Part shown: in pieces, positions 41,766 through 49,504 of the stretch
Layout: each line of letters begins with the position of its first letter
Position numbering within the stretch: the first letter of the stretch is position 1
Assembly: GCF_015461835.1 (NCBI RefSeq)
Contig: NZ_JACOPX010000012.1
Location: 191,720 to 255,719 of the forward strand
Source of the DNA: Pseudomonas neuropathica
GTDB taxonomy: Bacteria > Pseudomonadota > Gammaproteobacteria > Pseudomonadales > Pseudomonadaceae
Length of the DNA stretch: 64,000 bases
Reading direction: 5' to 3'
Program-made: the position numbers and the translations under genes
Notes under the pieces: generated by a model
Database searches by the model: none
What the model saw: only the letters and a program-made list of their open reading frames with translations
What the model was told of the DNA's origin: nothing

Positions 41766-42542
41766 TTACCGATACACGCCGTCCTTGCCATGGCCAGCCA
41801 TGGCGCGATTACTGCGCAGGCTGATCATTTGCTTGATATCGATCCAGTCGATGCCTTGAGCCTTCAACTTCGGCAGTTCGCGCTCGAGCACCGCCAATGT
41901 CTGCGGATACGGATGGCCGATCATCACCGCCGAACCCTGCTTGCGCGCCAGGCTGATCGCGGTTTGCAACTGCGTATAGATCGCCGCTTCAGTGCGTTCG
42001 TCATCAAGAAACACGTCCCGCGAGACACTGGCCAGATCGATCTTCTGCGCCTGCTGCGCCGCCACGGTCTGGGCGCTGGTGCGGCTGTCGACGAAGAACT
42101 TGTGCCGGCGCTGCAGTTCGCCCATCAACCAGGCCATCGCCACCGGTTGCGCAGTCATGCGGCTGCCCATGTGGTTATTGATGCCGGCAGTGTAGGGGAC
42201 CATTTTGAACGCGGCGTTGAGGCGTTTTTCCAGCTCTTCGATGGGCAGTTCGGGGTGCCAGGCATAGGGACCGGTGGCCGGGTCCATGGGCATGTGCAGG
42301 ATAACGATCTTGCCGGCGCGATGGGCTTCGCGGGCAAACTCGGTGGCGTGCGGGGTGTCCGGCATGATCGCCGTGGTCACCGGGCCGGGCAGGGCCAGCA
42401 CGCGGCGATCCCGGGGCAGGTTCTGCCCCAGGTCGTCGATGATCAGTGTCAGATAGGCTTTGTGTGGCTTTGGGCTGGCGGGCTCTGCGTGAGCAGCACC
42501 CGCCAGACAGCACAACAGAACGAGGACGAAACGCAGCGACAT
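41766..42542 (-). CDS. Divergent polysaccharide deacetylase (YibQ family)
   Basis: The protein has 258 residues from ATG 42542, 2 nt after the ctpA stop; a TTG at 42548 is the alternative. Signal peptide ends AHA. Core motifs are LTLIIDDLGQN (Asp pair), VILHMPMDP and GINNHMGSRMT, typical of PF04748. Acts in the periplasm on an unknown glycan. Last gene of the gpmI-envC-ctpA block. Confidence 0.9.
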   Translation of the reverse strand: MSLRFVLVLLCCLAGAAHAEPASPKPHKAYLTLIIDDLGQNLPRDRRVLALPGPVTTAIMPDTPHATEFAREAHRAGKIVILHMPMDPATGPYAWHPELPIEELEKRLNAAFKMVPYTAGINNHMGSRMTAQPVAMAWLMGELQRRHKFFVDSRTSAQTVAAQQAQKIDLASVSRDVFLDDERTEAAIYTQLQTAISLARKQGSAVMIGHPYPQTLAVLERELPKLKAQGIDWIDIKQMISLRSNRAMAGHGKDGVYR

Positions 42543-42544
42543 CC

Positions 42545-43864
42545 TCAACGGCCGGACGTGATGCTCAGCCCTTTGAGCAGGCTCAGGGCCTGGGCCAATT
42601 GATAGTCATCATCCTGCGGCATGGCTTTGGGCTTGGCGCCGGAGCCGGTTGGTTTGTCCGCGCCGCCGTTGCCGTTGCCCAGGTGACCTTGCAGGTCGGC
42701 TTCCTTGAAGTAATCGCCATCGGCCTCGTTGGTGATCTTGGCCTTGCGCACTTCGATGTCCGGAACGATGCCCTGCGCCTGAATCGAACGACCATTCGGC
42801 GTGAAGTACAGCGCGGTGGTGATCTTCAATGCACGGTCATTGTTCAGCGGCAGTACGGTTTGTACCGAGCCTTTGCCGAAACTGGTGGTGCCCATGACTA
42901 CCGCGCGTTTCTGGTCCTGCAGGGCGCCGGCGACGATTTCCGAAGCCGAGGCACTGCCACCGTTGATCAGCACGACCATCGGCACGGCTTCACTTTCGTC
43001 TTTGCCGGTGGCCGAGAAACGCAGTTCGGAATTGGCGATGCGGCCTTTGGTGTAAACGATCAGACCTTTGGTGATGAAATGGTCGACCACTTCCACCGCT
43101 GCTTGCAACACGCCGCCGGGGTTGTTGCGCAGGTCGAGAATGATGCCGTTGAGCTTCTTGCCGTTGTCCTTGCGCAGCTTGGCCAGAGCCTTGGAAACCT
43201 CTTCGCCGGTCTTGACCTGGAACTGGGTGATGCGGATGTACGCATAGCCGGTTTCCAGCAACTGCGCCTTGACGCTCTTCACCTGAATCACCGCACGGGC
43301 CAGGGTCACGTCGAACGGCGTGCCGCCGTCGCGTACCAGGGTCAGGGTGATTTTCTGGCCGATCTTGCCGCGCATTTTGTCGACAGCTTCGGTCATGGTC
43401 TGGCCGCGCGTCGGCTGGCCGTTGATCTTGACGATGAAGTCGCCGGCCTGAATGCCGGCCTTCGACGCCGGGGTGTCATCGATTGGCGAGACGACTTTGA
43501 TGAAACCGTCTTCGGCGCCGACTTCGATGCCCAGACCACCGAACTCACCGCTGGTGCTTTCCTGCAGCTCGGTGAAATCTTCAGGGCCGAGGTACGCCGA
43601 GTGCGGATCAAGGTTGCTGAGCATGCCCTTGATCGCGTTTTCCAGCAGGGTCTTGTCGTCCACCGGCTCGACGTACGCGGCTTTGATCCGGTCCATGACC
43701 TCGGCAAAGGTGCGCAACTCTTCCAGCGGCAACGGTGCCTTGGAAGTTGCGGCAGTGCCTGCCGGAGCGACGGCCGGGGCCGGTTGAGCGGCGAACGCCA
43801 GAGGCGCGCCGATCACCAGGGCGATCGTCAGGGCCAGCGAGGTAAGGCGGGACAAATGCAGCAT
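42545..43864 (-). CDS. ctpA: C-terminal processing peptidase (S41)
   Basis: The protein has 439 residues. Signal peptide ends AFA, the PDZ domain is in ASKAGIQAGDFIVKINGQPT, catalytic Ser is in GSASASEIVAGAL, and Lys in GTTSFGKGSVQT. CtpA-type proteases act in the periplasm on cell-wall hydrolases. It lies 31 nt after envC, fitting a cell-wall remodelling operon. Confidence 0.93.
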   Translation of the reverse strand: MLHLSRLTSLALTIALVIGAPLAFAAQPAPAVAPAGTAATSKAPLPLEELRTFAEVMDRIKAAYVEPVDDKTLLENAIKGMLSNLDPHSAYLGPEDFTELQESTSGEFGGLGIEVGAEDGFIKVVSPIDDTPASKAGIQAGDFIVKINGQPTRGQTMTEAVDKMRGKIGQKITLTLVRDGGTPFDVTLARAVIQVKSVKAQLLETGYAYIRITQFQVKTGEEVSKALAKLRKDNGKKLNGIILDLRNNPGGVLQAAVEVVDHFITKGLIVYTKGRIANSELRFSATGKDESEAVPMVVLINGGSASASEIVAGALQDQKRAVVMGTTSFGKGSVQTVLPLNNDRALKITTALYFTPNGRSIQAQGIVPDIEVRKAKITNEADGDYFKEADLQGHLGNGNGGADKPTGSGAKPKAMPQDDDYQLAQALSLLKGLSITSGR

Positions 43865-43895
43865 GTCGAACGAACTCCTGAATTAGGCGGCACGC

Positions 43896-45182
43896 TTATC
43901 CTTGCGCGCGGCACCATTGTGCTGGATCACTCGGGTGACCCTGCTGACGAATTGCGAAATACAGCGCTGATGTGTCCTGGCCGCCACTGTTACCGACAGT
44001 GGAGATGGACTCACCGGCTTTAACCACGTCACCGGCCGACTTGAGCAGTGTCTGGTTGTGACCGTAAAGACTTAGAAAACCGTTGCCGTGGTCGAGGATG
44101 ACCAGCAGCCCGGCGCCGCGCAGCCAGTCGGCGAACACCACGCGACCACCGTGTACGGCATGCACCTGGCTGCCGGCGGAGGCGCTGATCATTACGCCGT
44201 CCCACTTGGTGCGGGCGTCGTCGCCACGGGATTCGCCGAAGCGTGCCAACAATCGACCATCAACCGGCCAAGGAAGTTTTCCCCGGGTTGCAGCAAAAGG
44301 GCCACCGAAGGTCTCGCCGCTGCTGGAGACCAGCGCGCCGGGGGTCGATCTGGCGGGTTTTCGTGGGGCGTCGCTGTTTTCAGCCTGCGCCTCACGCAAA
44401 CGCTTTTTTTCCGCTTCCTGCTGGGCGATCAGCGCTTTCTGCCGCGCTTCTTCTGCCTCACGGGCCTGGCGGGCCAGGGTTTCTTCAATGGTTTTAAGGA
44501 CTTTAGACAGGTCTGCCTGATCTTGCTCGCGCGCGGCGAGTTTCTGGTCGCGGGCCTTCACGTCATCGTTAAGCTTGGCGAGCACTTGCTGGCGTTCCTT
44601 GCGGACATTTTCCAGTTCGTCGCGCTGGGTATCGAGGCTGCTTTTCTGTACCAGCAATTGCGCCTGTTGGGCGGCAATGTCTTTTTCGACATTGGCCAGT
44701 TGGCGCAGGGTTTCGTTGAAGTTCTTCAGCTGTTCCAGGCGGGCCTGGCTCAGGTAATCGTAATAGGTGAGGGTGCGGGCGAATTTCTCGGGATTCTGCT
44801 GGTTGAGCAGCAGCTTGAGGTATTCCTGCCGACCGTTCTGATAGGCCGCGCGGGCCTGAATGGCGATCAGTCGCTGCTGTTCAGTGCGCGCGCTCTGGAG
44901 TTTTTTTTTCTCTGCATCGAGTCGCTTCAGCTCGGATTCGCTTTTCTGCAGTTCTTTCTGCAGCGCGTCGACCTGCTTCTGCAGTTTACCCAGCTCGGTT
45001 TCAGTGCCCTTGAGCTCTTTCTGTACGCCGGACTTTTCTTCCTGGACTTTGCTCAGCAGCTTTTTCAGCTCGGCAATGTCCTGACGCGTGGCGTCCAACT
45101 GCTGTTGGGTTTGCGCGCGCTCGTCAGCGAAGGCCGGTTGGAGCAGGCAGGTCAGAGCGAGGGCGATCAGGACGCGGAGCAT
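43896..45182 (-). CDS. EnvC-like murein hydrolase activator
   Basis: The protein has 428 residues from ATG 45182 (signal peptide ending AFA); the open frame to 45383 runs through a REPIN and is not coding. A coiled coil covers roughly residues 25-260. The degenerate LytM domain is at the C-terminus (SQVHAVHGGRVVFADWLRGA). It lacks the HxxxD zinc ligands, as expected for an activator of amidases rather than an enzyme. Acts at the division site. Confidence 0.9.
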   Translation of the reverse strand: MLRVLIALALTCLLQPAFADERAQTQQQLDATRQDIAELKKLLSKVQEEKSGVQKELKGTETELGKLQKQVDALQKELQKSESELKRLDAEKKKLQSARTEQQRLIAIQARAAYQNGRQEYLKLLLNQQNPEKFARTLTYYDYLSQARLEQLKNFNETLRQLANVEKDIAAQQAQLLVQKSSLDTQRDELENVRKERQQVLAKLNDDVKARDQKLAAREQDQADLSKVLKTIEETLARQAREAEEARQKALIAQQEAEKKRLREAQAENSDAPRKPARSTPGALVSSSGETFGGPFAATRGKLPWPVDGRLLARFGESRGDDARTKWDGVMISASAGSQVHAVHGGRVVFADWLRGAGLLVILDHGNGFLSLYGHNQTLLKSAGDVVKAGESISTVGNSGGQDTSALYFAIRQQGHPSDPAQWCRAQG

Positions 45183-45295
45183 AGAGGCGGGCGGCACCAG
45201 GGTAATGGACGGCCTAGTATGCCCGCCCGAGGCTGCAAAAAAAACGCCCAATTGGGGCTGTGTGATAACTGGCCTGAAAAACACCACAAACCAAT

Positions 45296-45383
45296 GTAGG
45301 AGTGAGCCTGCTCGCGAAAGCAGTGTGTCAGGCGACATCGCTGTCGACTGATCCACCGTATTCGCGAGCAGGCTCGCTCCCAC
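45296..45383. repeat. REPIN 2
   Basis: GTAGGAGTGAGCCTGCTCGC at the left end and the inverted TCGCGAGCAGGCTCGCTCCC at the right, with a 40-nt loop, between gpmI and envC. One arm has GTGAGCC and the other the GCGAGCC variant. Confidence 0.92.
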
Positions 45384-45398
45384 AAGGTTAGGCGTGGT

Positions 45399-46928
45399 TT
45401 ACACCAGAATCGAAGTGCCGGTCATTTCCGCCGGTTTTTCCAGGCCCAGCAGCTTCAGCATGGTTGGTGCCACGTCCGCCAGCACGCCGCCTTCACGGAC
45501 CTTGAGGTCGCGCTTGCCGACGTAAATGAACGGTACCGGCTCGGTGGTGTGCGCGGTGTGCGCCTGGCCGGTGGATTCATCGGCCATTTGCTCGACGTTG
45601 CCGTGGTCAGCAGTGATCAGCGCTTCGCCGCCAACCTTCTCCAGCGCTTCGACAATGCGCCCGACGCAGGTATCAAGGCATTCCACAGCCTTCACTGCCG
45701 CGTCGAACACGCCGCTGTGGCCGACCATGTCGCCGTTGGCGTAGTTGACCACGATCACGTCGTAACGCTGGTTTTCGATGGCGTCGACGATGCGGTCGGT
45801 GACTTCCGGCGCGCTCATTTCCGGCTGCAAGTCATAAGTGGCGACTTTCGGCGATGGAATCAGGATGCGCTCTTCGCCCGGGAACGGTTCTTCACGACCG
45901 CCGGAGAAGAAGAAAGTCACGTGGGCGTATTTTTCGGTTTCAGCGATGCGCAACTGGGTTTTGCCGTTTTTCGCCAGATAGTCGCCGAGGACGTTTTCCA
46001 GGCTGCCCGGGGCGAACGCCGAGGGTGCAGGGATGCTCGCTGCGTATTGGGTCAACATCACAAAACCGGCCAGTTTCGGCTGGCGCGCGCGCTCGAAGTC
46101 TTTGAAGTCGTCTTCGACGAACACGCGGGTCAGCTCGCGGGCGCGGTCGGCGCGGAAGTTCATGAACACCACGGCGTCGCCGTCTTCGACTTTCACCGAC
46201 TCGCCAATGGACGTTGCTTTGACGAATTCGTCGCTCTCGCCGCGAGCGTAAGCTGCATCCAGACCTTCCTGCGCAGTGGCGGCGTGGAATTCGCTGTTGC
46301 CGTCGACGATCAGGTTGTAGGCCTGAGCCACACGGTCCCAGCGGTTGTCACGGTCCATGGCGAAGTAGCGGCCGATGATGCTGGCGATGCGGCCCTTGCC
46401 CAGTGCCTGGAAGGTCGCATCGAGCAGTTCGATGGACGACGCAGCGCTTTTCGGTGGGGTGTCGCGGCCGTCAAGGAAAGCGTGCAGGTAGATTTTTTCG
46501 GCGCCGCGCTTGAAGGCCAGTTCGGCCATGGCGATCAGGTGATCCTGGTGGCTGTGCACGCCGCCATCGGAGAGCAGGCCCATGAAGTGCACGGCTTTGC
46601 CGGCGGCCACGGCTTTGTCCACAGCGGCGCAGATGGTCGGGTTCTCGAAGAACTCGCCGTCGCGGATCGCTTTGGTCACGCGGGTAAAGTCCTGATACAC
46701 CACGCGGCCGGCGCCAAGGTTCATGTGACCGACTTCGGAGTTGCCCATCTGGCCGTCCGGCAGGCCGACGTCCATGCCGCTGCCCGAGATCAAGCCGTTG
46801 GGCACGGTAGCCCACAGGCGATCCAGAACAGGCTTCTTCGCCGCAAAAACGGCGTTGGATTCGGGGCTGTCGCTGTGACCGAAGCCGTCGAGAATCATCA
46901 GGACCAAAGGTTTAGGCGTGGTAGTCAT
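45399..46928 (-). CDS. gpmI: 2,3-bisphosphoglycerate-independent phosphoglycerate mutase
   Basis: The protein has 509 residues from ATG 46928. Metal-binding LVLMILDGFGHSDSPESNA, the phosphoserine in MGNSEVGHMN, and the C-terminal ITADHGNVEQM are all intact. It interconverts 3- and 2-phosphoglycerate using manganese. It heads the gpmI-envC-ctpA-yibQ block. Confidence 0.98.
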   Translation of the reverse strand: MTTTPKPLVLMILDGFGHSDSPESNAVFAAKKPVLDRLWATVPNGLISGSGMDVGLPDGQMGNSEVGHMNLGAGRVVYQDFTRVTKAIRDGEFFENPTICAAVDKAVAAGKAVHFMGLLSDGGVHSHQDHLIAMAELAFKRGAEKIYLHAFLDGRDTPPKSAASSIELLDATFQALGKGRIASIIGRYFAMDRDNRWDRVAQAYNLIVDGNSEFHAATAQEGLDAAYARGESDEFVKATSIGESVKVEDGDAVVFMNFRADRARELTRVFVEDDFKDFERARQPKLAGFVMLTQYAASIPAPSAFAPGSLENVLGDYLAKNGKTQLRIAETEKYAHVTFFFSGGREEPFPGEERILIPSPKVATYDLQPEMSAPEVTDRIVDAIENQRYDVIVVNYANGDMVGHSGVFDAAVKAVECLDTCVGRIVEALEKVGGEALITADHGNVEQMADESTGQAHTAHTTEPVPFIYVGKRDLKVREGGVLADVAPTMLKLLGLEKPAEMTGTSILV

Positions 46929-47081
46929 GGAATCCACTCGTGGCTAATAAAGAAGAAGGCGATGGAAAAGGGAGTTGGAGTTTAAAGCTAAGTTCCGACC
47001 GCGTCACCGCCGGACGGGGTTTGGCCGACCATAGTGGCTGTGTATACTGGCCGACATTTTAACGCCCTGGAACCTCCTTCG

Positions 47082-47495
47082 ATGGTTGCTCACCTGATTG
47101 AATTTGCCACTAACCACTACATTCTTGTCGGTATCTTCGTCGTACTGCTGGCTCTGCTGCTGGCGCACACGATGCAGGGCGGCGGTAAAAGCCTGAGCAC
47201 CGGCGAGCTGACTGCACTGGTCAATAAAGACGCAGGCGTGGTGGTGGACATCCGTCCGGCCAAGGATTTCGCTGCCGGCCACATCGTTGGCGCGATCAAC
47301 ATTCCTCAGGACAAACTGGCTGCGCGCATCGCCGAGCTGGAAAAACACAAGGCCAAGACCATTATTCTGGTCGACGCCCTGGGCCAGACCGCCGGCACCC
47401 ACGCCCGCGAGCTGATGAAATCCGGCTTCACCGCCGCCAAGCTGTCCGGCGGAATCTCCAGCTGGAAAGGCGACAACCTGCCGTTGGTGAAGTGA
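47082..47495 (+). CDS. Rhodanese-fold membrane-anchored protein (YibN-like), catalytic Cys absent
   Basis: The protein has 137 residues from ATG 47082. One membrane helix (HYILVGIFVVLLALLLAHTM) and a rhodanese domain (VVVDIRPAKDFAAGHIVGAI). The active-site loop reads ILVDALGQTAG where active rhodaneses have a Cys, and no Cys occurs anywhere in the protein. It is therefore probably a non-catalytic, structural or binding version. Same order as yibN-grxC-secB in E. coli. Confidence 0.9.
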   Translation: MVAHLIEFATNHYILVGIFVVLLALLLAHTMQGGGKSLSTGELTALVNKDAGVVVDIRPAKDFAAGHIVGAINIPQDKLAARIAELEKHKAKTIILVDALGQTAGTHARELMKSGFTAAKLSGGISSWKGDNLPLVK

Positions 47496-47496
47496 T

Positions 47497-47751
47497 ATGA
47501 GCGAAGTCATCGTCTACTCCAGCGATTACTGCCCTTATTGCTCGCGAGCCAAGTACCTGCTCGAGAACAAAGGCGTGGCCTTCAAAGAGATCAAGGTCGA
47601 TGGCAAGCCGCAGGTGCGCGCTGAAATGACCCAGAAGGCGGGACGCACGTCCGTGCCGCAGATCTGGATCGGCAGCAAGCACATCGGCGGTTGTGACGAT
47701 TTGTATGCCCTGGAGCGCGCCGGCAAGCTCGACGCGCTGCTCAAGGCCTGA
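47497..47751 (+). CDS. grxC: Glutaredoxin 3
   Basis: The protein has 84 residues with active site CPYC in SSDYCPYCSRAKYLL and the TSVPQIWIG cis-proline loop. It starts 1 nt after the rhodanese stop, so it is co-translated. Reduces disulphides and glutathionylated proteins. Confidence 0.97.
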   Translation: MSEVIVYSSDYCPYCSRAKYLLENKGVAFKEIKVDGKPQVRAEMTQKAGRTSVPQIWIGSKHIGGCDDLYALERAGKLDALLKA

Positions 47752-47808
47752 ACGGCTGCACCCACGTACAGCAATCCCTTAAAGACCCGAGATCAGAAAG
47801 GATCTGAG

Positions 47809-48294
47809 ATGACTGACCAACAGAACACTGCAGCCAGCGAAGAAGAAACCGCACCGCAATTCTCCTTGCAGCGCATCTACGTACGCGACCTGTCCTTCGA
47901 AGCCCCGAAAAGCCCGGCGATCTTCCGCCAGCAGTGGGATCCGGCGGTCGCTCTGGATCTGAACACTCGTCAGAAAGCACTGGAAGGTGATTTCTACGAA
48001 GTCGTGCTTACCCTGTCCGTGACCGTGAAAAACGGTGAAGAAGTCGCCTTCATCGCTGAAGTGCAACAGGCCGGTATCTTCCTGATCAAGAACCTGGACG
48101 CGGCTTCGATGAGCCACACCCTGGGTGCGTTCTGCCCGAACATCCTGTTCCCGTACGCGCGCGAAACCCTGGACAGCCTGGTGACCCGTGGTTCGTTCCC
48201 GGCCCTGATGCTGGCCCCGGTGAACTTCGACGCCCTGTACGCGCAAGAGTTGCAGCGCATGCAGGAAAGCGGCGAGACGCCAACCGTTCAGTAA
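47809..48294 (+). CDS. secB: Protein-export chaperone SecB
   Basis: The protein has 161 residues, containing FSLQRIYVRDLSFEAPKSP and FPYARETLDSLVTRGSFPAL. It holds precursors unfolded for SecA. The ribosome site GAAAGGAT is clear. A REPIN follows. Confidence 0.98.
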   Translation: MTDQQNTAASEEETAPQFSLQRIYVRDLSFEAPKSPAIFRQQWDPAVALDLNTRQKALEGDFYEVVLTLSVTVKNGEEVAFIAEVQQAGIFLIKNLDAASMSHTLGAFCPNILFPYARETLDSLVTRGSFPALMLAPVNFDALYAQELQRMQESGETPTVQ

Positions 48295-48315
48295 GACGGT
48301 TCAGCATCACCCCAT

Positions 48316-48403
48316 GTGGGAGCGAGCCTGCTCGCGATAGCGGTCTGTCAGACACATCAATGTTGCCTGACACTCCGTAATCGCGAGCAGGCTCGCTCCC
48401 ACA
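48316..48403. repeat. REPIN 3
   Basis: TGTGGGAGCGAGCCTGCTCG and its inverted copy flank a loop of about 40 nt, between convergent secB and trmL. Confidence 0.92.
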
Positions 48404-48417
48404 TTTGTTTTGTGGTG

Positions 48418-48873
48418 TTACTTGAAGTCGTTTTGGCGCCAGGCTTCGTACACAGCGACCGCCACGGTGTTGGACAGGTTCAGGCTGCGGCAGCCTTCGC
48501 GCATCGGCAGGCGCAGGCGTTGTTCCGGCGGCAGCGCGTCGAGCACTTCCGGCGGCAGGCCACGGCTTTCCGGGCCGAAGATGAACGCATCGCCAGGAAC
48601 AAACGCGGCATCATGAAACGGTCGCGAGCCCTTGGTGGTGAACGCAAACAATCGCGGGTTGCCCAGGCTTTCCAGGCAACTGGCCAGGTCCGCGTGACGC
48701 TGCAGCGTGGCATATTCGTGGTAATCGAGACCGGCACGGCGCAGGCGCTTGTCGTCCATCTCGAAGCCCAGCGGTTCGATCAAATGCAGGTGGCAGCCGC
48801 TGTTGGCGCACAGCCTGATAACGTTGCCGGTATTCGGCGGAATTTCTGGTTGAAAAAGGATGACGTGAAACAT
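48418..48873 (-). CDS. trmL: tRNA (cytidine/uridine 2'-O-) methyltransferase TrmL
   Basis: The protein has 151 residues from ATG 48873 (MFHVILFQPEIPPNTGNVIR). The SPOUT trefoil-knot motifs FIFGPESRGLP and LNLSNTVAVAVYEAW are intact. It methylates the wobble nucleotide of tRNA-Leu. The start shares CATG with the divergent downstream gene. Confidence 0.96.
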   Translation of the reverse strand: MFHVILFQPEIPPNTGNVIRLCANSGCHLHLIEPLGFEMDDKRLRRAGLDYHEYATLQRHADLASCLESLGNPRLFAFTTKGSRPFHDAAFVPGDAFIFGPESRGLPPEVLDALPPEQRLRLPMREGCRSLNLSNTVAVAVYEAWRQNDFK

Positions 48874-49312
48874 GCACGGCTCCGAAGGTAAAGATGAGCG
48901 GCATTCTACGCCGCCTGTGGACAACCGTTCGAAACTATTCCCGCGAGTCATCGGTTCGCTGGCGATTGTCGGCATGATGATCGGCTTGATGATCGGCCGT
49001 CTGACCACGCCGGACCCGACTGTGCTGCAGCAAGTCGAGGTCACGGAACAGGGGCTGGTGGTGTGGTTCAACAATGAGCCAAAGCTGCATGGCGAGATCA
49101 TCGATGGCACGGTGGCGCTGCTGTTTCAGGCTGAAGGCCGGGCGCAGAAAGGTCAGCTCAAGCTCAATGGCAAAGACGTCAACTGGCGTACGCGCATGAG
49201 CGACGGCGGGTTGCTGCTGACGGTGCTGGCGGCGCGACCATTACAGGGAAGCTGGGCTGGCAGCAAGGTCGACGACCGCTGGCGGCTGGAGATTCGCTTG
49301 CAAACGGACTGA
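48872..49312 (+). CDS. Single-pass membrane protein, unknown function
   Basis: The protein has 146 residues from ATG 48872, with AAGGA about 11 nt upstream. One helix (VIGSLAIVGMMIGLMIGRLT) precedes a beta-rich domain (VEVTEQGLVVWFNNEPKLHG and following). GTG 48917 is an alternative start. I do not recognise a family. Its ATG and that of trmL lie back to back in one CATG, so the two 5' ends overlap. Confidence 0.65.
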   Translation: MHGSEGKDERHSTPPVDNRSKLFPRVIGSLAIVGMMIGLMIGRLTTPDPTVLQQVEVTEQGLVVWFNNEPKLHGEIIDGTVALLFQAEGRAQKGQLKLNGKDVNWRTRMSDGGLLLTVLAARPLQGSWAGSKVDDRWRLEIRLQTD

Positions 49313-49436
49313 TCGAAAACTGCCGACTCTCTCTCCTGTTCTCCTACGTTTCCTGGCGTTGTTTCTCACTGCGCCAGTCTGCCTTTCCTATCTCCTTCAA
49401 GACCTGTGCACGTTATCGTGCGCTCCTCTTTTAAGC

Positions 49437-49504
49437 CGGCAGGATGCCGATATTTTCGTCCGTCAGGTGAATGCCTGGGGCGACTTTTTCAAGGATGAAA
49501 AAAC
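49437..49504 (+). repeat. Leader duplicated before both LRR genes, copy 1
   Basis: CGGCAGGATGCC, then CGTCC, GAATGCC, GGCGACTTTT and CAAGGATGAAAAAA occur in the same order and spacing before both LRR genes (copy 2 at 51569-51637). The duplication therefore included the untranslated leader. No canonical hrp box (GGAACC ... CCACNNA) was seen in the upstream 190 nt. Confidence 0.8.

Noticed and set aside
44983..45383. EnvC start extended to 45383
   Set aside because: The extra 67 codons run through a REPIN; the signal peptide starts at ATG 45182.
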